Assembly: GCA_014359855.1 (NCBI GenBank)
Contig: JACIYQ010000135.1
Coordinates: 1 to 9,935 of the forward strand
From: Parvibaculum sp.
GTDB lineage: Bacteria > Pseudomonadota > Alphaproteobacteria > Parvibaculales > Parvibaculaceae
DNA length: 9,935 nt
Direction: 5' to 3'
Below the pieces are notes generated by a model. That model ran no database searches and was not told the origin of the DNA. It worked only from the letters and a program-made list of their open reading frames with translations. The translations under genes were made by a program, and so were the position numbers. Positions 6,447-9,935 of the stretch are shown here, one piece after another; the first letter of the stretch is position 1; every line of letters begins with the position of its first letter.

Positions 6447-7043
6447 ATGGCCGACGCAGCCAACTACAAAAGGGTATTGAATAACTGCAAGTCGAAATCG
6501 CACGAGGTGCAAATGTACTTCCCGCACTTCGAGCGTTTGGTAATCGAATTTTCTTGGGACGTTTCGATTTCTTATGTTTTTGCGATCTTGGAACGCGCGA
6601 AGCATATGACGGTATATTGCGGCATAATTAAACTACACAATACCGAAAAGACGCTGACGCGAACATTGGTTGACAAGGATCATATGTCGCGCGGGCGATT
6701 TAGGGAGCTGTTCAAAATTGTATTCGGGAAAGAGATAGAGAAGTGTTTGTTACAGAAGTTGTCTGAAGCGGAGAAAATTCGCGACAAAATCGTTCACGGA
6801 AAGGATTGGACTGCCGAGGAAGCTCGGCGTGCGCTCGTGGATGTTTTTGAGTTCGCCGAAGGCTTCAATAACTTTGTGAACGAGCTTGCGGGGTTCAAGC
6901 CGATTGGCGGAGAGCTTCGGGGCCTCAAAGGAGCAAAAGCATCGCTCTCAAAGGAGACCAGCAGGTGGGTTCTCAGGGGAATGGGGATAGGCATCGAGAA
7001 AAACGAGCCTGTTCGGGTGCCTTCCTGCCCGAAGGCGACCTAA
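6447..7043 (+). CDS. HEPN-like protein of unknown function
   Basis: Protein of 198 residues, largely helical by composition, with no signal peptide. Residues 106-145 read LSEAEKIRDKIVHGKD followed by the helical stretch WTAEEARRALVDVFEFAEGFNNFV; the Arg112-x4-His117 spacing (RDKIVH) and the following amphipathic helix are what is seen in HEPN domains, whose Rx4-6H motif is the RNase active site in toxin and defence proteins. The tail GGELRGLKGAKASLSKETSRWVLRGMG is distinctive and looks conserved, but I cannot name its family. Start: ATG 6447 is preceded by GGAG (6437-6440) at 6 nt, while ATG 6426 has no ribosome site. The gene is AT-rich (24 of 60 G+C at 6541-6600). No nucleotidyltransferase partner is adjacent; brnT follows 23 nt after the stop. 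The HEPN call is inference from one motif. Confidence 0.65.
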   Translation: MADAANYKRVLNNCKSKSHEVQMYFPHFERLVIEFSWDVSISYVFAILERAKHMTVYCGIIKLHNTEKTLTRTLVDKDHMSRGRFRELFKIVFGKEIEKCLLQKLSEAEKIRDKIVHGKDWTAEEARRALVDVFEFAEGFNNFVNELAGFKPIGGELRGLKGAKASLSKETSRWVLRGMGIGIEKNEPVRVPSCPKAT

Positions 7044-7044
7044 T

Positions 7045-7076
7045 ATATTGACAATCATACGTATAAATGACAATAT
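7045..7076. promoter_or_regulatory. 32-bp palindrome, probable BrnA operator
   Basis: Centred at 7060/7061: ATATTG (7045-7050) mirrors CAATAT (7071-7076) around the perfect core ATACGTAT (7057-7064); 13 of 16 base pairs match. It overlaps the brnT start codon (7067-7069) and contains a TTGACA (7049-7054). BrnA is known to repress its own operon, so this is the natural operator candidate. TATATT (7044-7049) is a possible -10 but has no good -35 in front. Confidence 0.6.
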
Positions 7077-7375
7077 CTGACTACGAATGGGACGACTGGA
7101 AGAACCGCGCCAATTTTGAAAAACACGGGCTTTCCTTCGATCTGGCGGTCGAGATTTTCGCGCATCCCGTTCTCCTCGCCGAAGACCCGCGCCGCTATGA
7201 GACGGTGCGCGGGGTCGAGCGGCGTTACATCGCCATCGGAGAAATCGACGGCGTTGTGGTGATCGTCGTCGTCTACACATGGCGCGGCGAGAAAAGACGG
7301 ATCGTCTCCGCACGAAAGGCCAACAGGAATGAGCGCAAGGCGTACAAAAGCTGGGTCGAAGCCCAAACGGGATGA
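7067..7375 (+). CDS. brnT: BrnT family type II toxin (RelE-like ribonuclease)
   Basis: BrnT/DUF497 toxin of 102 residues. In the family this is a RelE-fold RNase that stops translation and is neutralised by BrnA. Seen: YEWDDWKNRANFEKHGLSFDLA (the EWD..K...N..KHG..F signature, residues 6-27), a central RGVERRYIAIG segment, a hydrophobic VVVIVVVYTWRG strand, and the closing RRIVSARKANRNERKAYK (residues 77-94), which carries the conserved R-SAR-A--ER--Y residues. Length and motif order are complete, so the toxin looks intact. ATG 7067 is the only reasonable start; it has no Shine-Dalgarno and lies inside the palindrome at 7045-7076, so initiation is likely weak or controlled. Toxin first, antitoxin second is the usual order of this system. 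It begins 23 nt after the HEPN-like gene. Confidence 0.93.
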   Translation: MTISDYEWDDWKNRANFEKHGLSFDLAVEIFAHPVLLAEDPRRYETVRGVERRYIAIGEIDGVVVIVVVYTWRGEKRRIVSARKANRNERKAYKSWVEAQTG

Positions 7376-7616
7376 AGAGCTTGCGCGCCTCAAGGCAAAA
7401 CCCGACAGCGACATCGATTATTCCGGCATTCCCGAACTCGGGCCCGACTTCTTCCGCGCCGCGAAAATGCTGATGCCGGAAGCCGCTCAGCCCGTCACCA
7501 TGCGCCTCGACCGTTCGGTGATCGAATTCTTCAAGAAGCAGGGGCCGGGCTACCAGAGCCGCATCAATGCGGTCCTGCGTGCCTATGTCGAAACTGTCGG
7601 CAAGGCAGAGAAATAG
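7329..7616 (+). CDS. brnA: BrnA family antitoxin
   Basis: Antitoxin of 95 residues. The basic, low-complexity N-terminus (MSARRTKAGSKPKRDEELARL) and the linker DIDYSGIPELGPDFFRAAKML are followed by a ribbon-helix-helix-type DNA-binding end VTMRLDRSVIEFFKKQGPGYQ with SRINAVLRAYVE (residues 58-90), the most recognisable part of BrnA proteins. It binds and masks BrnT and, with it, represses the operon. It overlaps the 3' end of brnT by 47 nt in another frame, a sign of translational coupling; AGGA directly abuts the ATG, so independent ribosome entry would be poor. No other start codon lies near the N-terminus in this frame. The pair appears complete and potentially active. Confidence 0.92.
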   Translation: MSARRTKAGSKPKRDEELARLKAKPDSDIDYSGIPELGPDFFRAAKMLMPEAAQPVTMRLDRSVIEFFKKQGPGYQSRINAVLRAYVETVGKAEK

Positions 7617-7760
7617 GCGCCGCCTGCCATTGCATGTGCGGCACTGACACTAATTCCGACTCACGAAATTCATGCCGATCCCGGTAGACATGACCTCTCC
7701 CCCGAATAGTCTCCGGCGCAAATCGCTCGCGCCCGCATCATGGCAAAAAGGGAGAGAAAC

Positions 7761-8834
7761 ATGGCCGATCTTCTCGCGACCCCCGCGCGCTACATCGACA
7801 ACGGCATCGATGAAGGCGCGGGCCTCGTCAATCGTCCGACGACGGAGCTTTCCGAGGTTGCGGACGGTATCGCCCTCATCGAGGCCTTCTCCCATGTCGT
7901 CGCCTTCCGCACAGGCGACGGCCTCGTCCTCTTCGACACGAGCATCGAGGCCTTCGGGCAAGGCGTCCTGAAATCGCTGCGCAAATGGTCCGACGAGCCG
8001 GTTGCCCACATCTGCTACACGCATGGCCATGCCGATCATGTCGGCGGCACCGGCGCCTTCGTTTGCGAGACCTGCGAGAAGGGCCGTCCGCGCCCGCGCA
8101 TCACCGGCCACGAGAATGTGCTCCCGCGCTTCCGCCGCTACGAGGCGACGAACGGCTATAATTTCACCATCAATGCGCGCCAGTTCGCGCCCGCCGCCGA
8201 ATTGCGCATGGGCGGGCAGGGGACGCCCGGCCCCCGCCGCTTCGGCCCCGATCCCTGGGTCGATCCCGACGTCACCTTCCGCGAGGCGATGGAGTTCCGC
8301 TCCGGCGATCTCCCGCTCGGCAAAGCGCAGGTGACCCTCCTTCACCCAGAGGAAGGCGCCGATGTCGCTCGATTGCGCATTGAGCGGCGTGCCGGCGGAA
8401 CCATGAGCTACGATCCCGCGACCCGCCGTCTCTCCATCGGTCTTGGCTATATTGAGAACGTGCCGAAGGAAGTCTGGGAATACGAGGTCTCCGGCAAGAA
8501 CGTGCTGCGTCACTGGTTCAGCTACCGCAAGCGCGACCGCTCGCGTCCGGTGATGGGGGATCGCCGACCGCCCTCGCCGCTCGAGAAAATCCAGCCGGAC
8601 CACTGGCTCGCCGAATATACAAGCGACCTCCTCGATCTCCTTCACGTGCTGGGCCGTCTCGTTCGTCTTGAGGCTAGGCAGGCGGACCTGCTTGCGCGCA
8701 TCTGCGATGGCCCCCTTCTCTCCTGCGATGAACTGGAGGCTGCCGGTGCCTTTGCTCTGCCGAAGACGGCAAGCCAGAAAGGGAAGAAGGGGACGAAATC
8801 TTCCGCCGGACAGGACGATCTTTTCCAAGCCTGA
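7761..8834 (+). CDS. chimera: MBL-fold hydrolase N-half fused to type ISP restriction enzyme C-terminus
   Basis: Continuous frame of 357 residues from ATG 7761, chosen because AGGGAGAG (7749-7756) lies just upstream; ATG 7740 has none. Residues 1 to about 183 follow a metallo-beta-lactamase-fold hydrolase (alkylsulfatase-like): SHVVAFRTGDGLVLFDT, the zinc motif HGHADH (88-93), ITGHENVLPRF, NGYNFTINARQF, and REAMEFRSGDL where the natural protein would continue into its second metal-binding half. That half is absent. From about 215 (MSYDPATRRL) the sequence is the C-terminal domain of a type ISP (LlaBIII-like) restriction-modification enzyme: VWEYEVSGKNVLRHWFSYRK, GDRRPPSPLEKIQP, LLDLLHVLGRLV, and a basic tail ending DDLFQA. 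About 30 residues between are unassigned. Neither parent activity is expected, because the second zinc site, helicase and methyltransferase are missing. Confidence 0.8.
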   Translation: MADLLATPARYIDNGIDEGAGLVNRPTTELSEVADGIALIEAFSHVVAFRTGDGLVLFDTSIEAFGQGVLKSLRKWSDEPVAHICYTHGHADHVGGTGAFVCETCEKGRPRPRITGHENVLPRFRRYEATNGYNFTINARQFAPAAELRMGGQGTPGPRRFGPDPWVDPDVTFREAMEFRSGDLPLGKAQVTLLHPEEGADVARLRIERRAGGTMSYDPATRRLSIGLGYIENVPKEVWEYEVSGKNVLRHWFSYRKRDRSRPVMGDRRPPSPLEKIQPDHWLAEYTSDLLDLLHVLGRLVRLEARQADLLARICDGPLLSCDELEAAGAFALPKTASQKGKKGTKSSAGQDDLFQA

Positions 8835-8885
8835 CATTTCTGCCGCTTGTCCCCATCCGGGGATTTCACAATATTTTAAACACCC

Positions 8886-8952
8886 GGGGACAAGCGCGCC
8901 GAATGTGACGGTTCGATGACATTCACATGACACTCGCCGCGATTTGTCCCCG
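8886..8952. repeat. 67-bp direct repeat, copy 1
   Basis: Starts GGGGACAA and ends TTGTCCCC-G, so its ends are inverted repeats of each other. Inside, TGAC occurs at 8906, 8917 and 8928, a strict 11-bp period. It aligns without gaps to 9126-9192, with 49 of 67 positions identical by hand count. Confidence 0.8.
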
Positions 8953-9125
8953 CTTGCGCGCGAGTGGCGCATGATCGCGGACGGTGGAACATGGGAACAA
9001 GAGAGCGTTGCCTTGTCCTCAAGCGGGGCGGGGATAAGGCCGAAGACCTCTCCCGGCAGGAGGCTGCCCGTCCGGCAAATCGCGCCGGGAAGCGCGCACC
9101 CTGAACCGGGGACAAATCACGTTCG

Positions 9126-9192
9126 GGGGATAACCGTGCGATTTGTGACAGTCTGGCGACATTCGCGTGACAGTCGCCGCGACTTATCCACG
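9126..9192. repeat. 67-bp direct repeat, copy 2
   Basis: Copy of 8886-8952 shifted by exactly 240 bp. It starts GGGGATAA and ends TTATCCAC-G; the 11-bp phased tetramers are TGAC (9146), CGAC (9157) and TGAC (9168). The right end with the following G, TTATCCACG, differs by one base from the E. coli DnaA-box consensus TTATCCACA. Confidence 0.8.
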
Positions 9193-9250
9193 AAAAACGG
9201 GAACAAGTTGCCCTGCCCCCGTCCATTCGATCCGTATAGAGAATAATAGT

Positions 9251-9935
9251 CTACGACACCTTGTCGAGCGTCCGGCGGAACTTGTCGAAGGCCTCGTCGA
9301 TGTGCTTTTCCTCGGCGATGAGGGGAGGTGAAAAAGCGATGGTGTCGCCCGAGACGCGGACCATCATGTTCTCCTCATGGAAGGCGACGCGCATGGCGTC
9401 GAAGCCGCGCTTGCCGGGAAGCCCTTCGACGGGGGCGAGGTCGAAGGCGGCCACGAAGCCGATGGTGCGGATGTCCTGCACGAGGCTGTGATCCTTGAGG
9501 CTCATGGCCGCGTTTGCGATCACGGGTTCCATCTTGCGCGAACGTTCGAAGAGCTTTTCGTCGCGATAGAGGTCGAGCGTTGCAAGTGCCGCTGCGGCGG
9601 CAAGCGGATGACCGGAATAGGTGTAGCCATGGAAGAGGTCGATCGCGTGATCGGCGCCCGTCTGATAGGCCTCGTAGATATGCTTGCGCACCACGCAGCC
9701 GCCCATCGGCACCGTGCCCGACGTGACCCCCTTCGCGAAGGTCATGATGTCCGGCGTCACGCCGAAGCGTTCCGACGCGGTGGCATGGCCGAGCCGTCCG
9801 AAGCCCGTGATGACTTCGTCGAAAATCAGAAGGATGCCGTGCTTGTCGCAGAGTTCGCGCAGGCGCTTCAGGTAACCTTTCGGCGGCGGCAGCACGCCCG
9901 TCGAGCCTGCCATCGGCTCGACGATCACGGCCGCG
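9251..9935 (-). CDS. class III (omega-) aminotransferase, C-terminal part, runs off the window
   Basis: PLP-dependent class III aminotransferase, 3' portion only; the frame stays open to the last base (GCG GCC before GTG 9928), so the true start lies outside. Seen: IVEPMAGSTGVLPPPKGYL, the cofactor-binding LLIFDEVITGFGRLG with the Asp that contacts the PLP nitrogen, and MTFAKGVTSGTVPMGG with the Schiff-base Lys, then FHGYTYSGHPLAAAAALATLD and the usual small C-terminal domain ending FDKFRRTLDKVS. The wording is closest to the omega-amino acid:pyruvate (beta-alanine:pyruvate-like) transaminases, but substrate cannot be fixed from this part. It converges with the chimeric gene, the repeat-rich region 8835-9250 lying between the two stops. 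Confidence 0.93.
   Translation of the reverse strand, partial: AAVIVEPMAGSTGVLPPPKGYLKRLRELCDKHGILLIFDEVITGFGRLGHATASERFGVTPDIMTFAKGVTSGTVPMGGCVVRKHIYEAYQTGADHAIDLFHGYTYSGHPLAAAAALATLDLYRDEKLFERSRKMEPVIANAAMSLKDHSLVQDIRTIGFVAAFDLAPVEGLPGKRGFDAMRVAFHEENMMVRVSGDTIAFSPPLIAEEKHIDEAFDKFRRTLDKVS

Larger units (their letters stand above)
8835..9250. other. non-coding region rich in TTRTCCMC/GGGGAYAA octamers
   Basis: No gene supported on either strand between the chimera stop and the convergent aminotransferase. It holds seven octamers of the form TTRTCCMC or its complement: 8847-8854, 8886-8893, 8944-8951, 9030-9037, 9108-9115, 9126-9133 and 9184-9191 (TTATCCAC, the closest to a DnaA box), plus the one-off variant TTGTCCTC at 9013-9020. 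An AT-rich AATATTTTAAA lies at 8870-8880. The 67-bp direct repeat at 240-bp spacing is listed separately. It could be an intergenic mobile palindrome array or a protein-binding array. Confidence 0.75.

Noticed and set aside
7617..7660. Rho-independent terminator after brnA
   Set aside because: Only a weak GCCGC/GCGGC pairing is present and no T-run follows.
7650..8972. 440-codon open frame on the minus strand opposite the chimeric gene
   Set aside because: The plus strand has clear family motifs (HGHADH; VWEYEVSGK) and a ribosome site, while the minus translation shows no recognisable domain. Long antisense frames are common in GC-rich DNA.
8876..9226. Possible small protein with internal repeats on the minus strand (RGECHVNV/RGDCHANV)
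   Set aside because: The repeated peptide comes from the 240-bp-spaced DNA repeat. Only 7 of 18 differences between copies fall at third codon positions of that frame, no better than chance, so there is no sign of protein-level selection.
8835..9250. Chromosomal origin of replication
   Set aside because: Flanking genes are not those usually next to alphaproteobacterial origins (for example hemE or parAB neighbours), only one box is close to the DnaA consensus, and the unit looks like a dispersed repeat. Kept only as a hypothesis within the octamer finding.

Overview
The window is GC-rich chromosomal DNA whose core genes point to an alphaproteobacterium. The evidence is the trmL-hemF pair, an alphaproteobacterial-style HemF ending in a short tail (MPPTVKWP), and intergenic palindromes (GTCATCCCGG...CCGGGATGAC and GTCATGGCCCG...CGGGCCATCCACG) of a kind common in that class. 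I cannot name a genus from sequence alone. No tRNA, rRNA, CRISPR array or transposase gene was found. Positions 1-171 hold no gene I can support and presumably carry the trmL promoter.

Layout. Positions 172-1550 carry trmL (wobble-base tRNA methylation) and hemF (oxygen-dependent coproporphyrinogen III oxidase). A low-GC DUF2971 gene (1569-2609) sits between hemF and ybaK (2646-3134, Cys-tRNA(Pro) deacylase). A palindromic repeat (3156-3244) fills the gap to the convergent hemN (3268-4617, minus; oxygen-independent coproporphyrinogen oxidase). Upstream of hemN on the same strand is a small lipoprotein gene (4688-5242). Together, hemF and hemN cover the same haem step with and without oxygen.

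From about 5270 to 9200 the window becomes accessory in character. A DUF4258/DUF2283 pair (5272-5663) has lost the start of its first gene at the exact edge of a 195-bp inverted repeat (arms 5672-5866 and 5990-6184, 95% identical, 123-bp spacer). The repeat region runs on to about 6330 with further hairpins. It is followed by a low-GC HEPN-like gene (6447-7043) and a brnT-brnA toxin-antitoxin operon (7067-7616) whose start lies inside a 32-bp palindrome, probably its operator. Next is a chimeric gene (7761-8834) that joins the front half of a metallo-beta-lactamase-fold hydrolase to the C-terminal end of a type ISP restriction-modification enzyme. A 400-bp non-coding stretch (8835-9250) holds a 67-bp element repeated at exactly 240 bp spacing and a dense cluster of DnaA-box-like octamers. 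The window closes with the 3' part of a class III aminotransferase gene on the minus strand (9251-9935).

Reading: a conserved housekeeping backbone into which small toxin/defence-type genes and non-autonomous repeats have accumulated. The most unusual items are the hydrolase/type-ISP chimera, the long inverted repeat that decapitates the DUF4258 gene, and the octamer-rich repeat at 8847-9192. None of them proves a new functional system.
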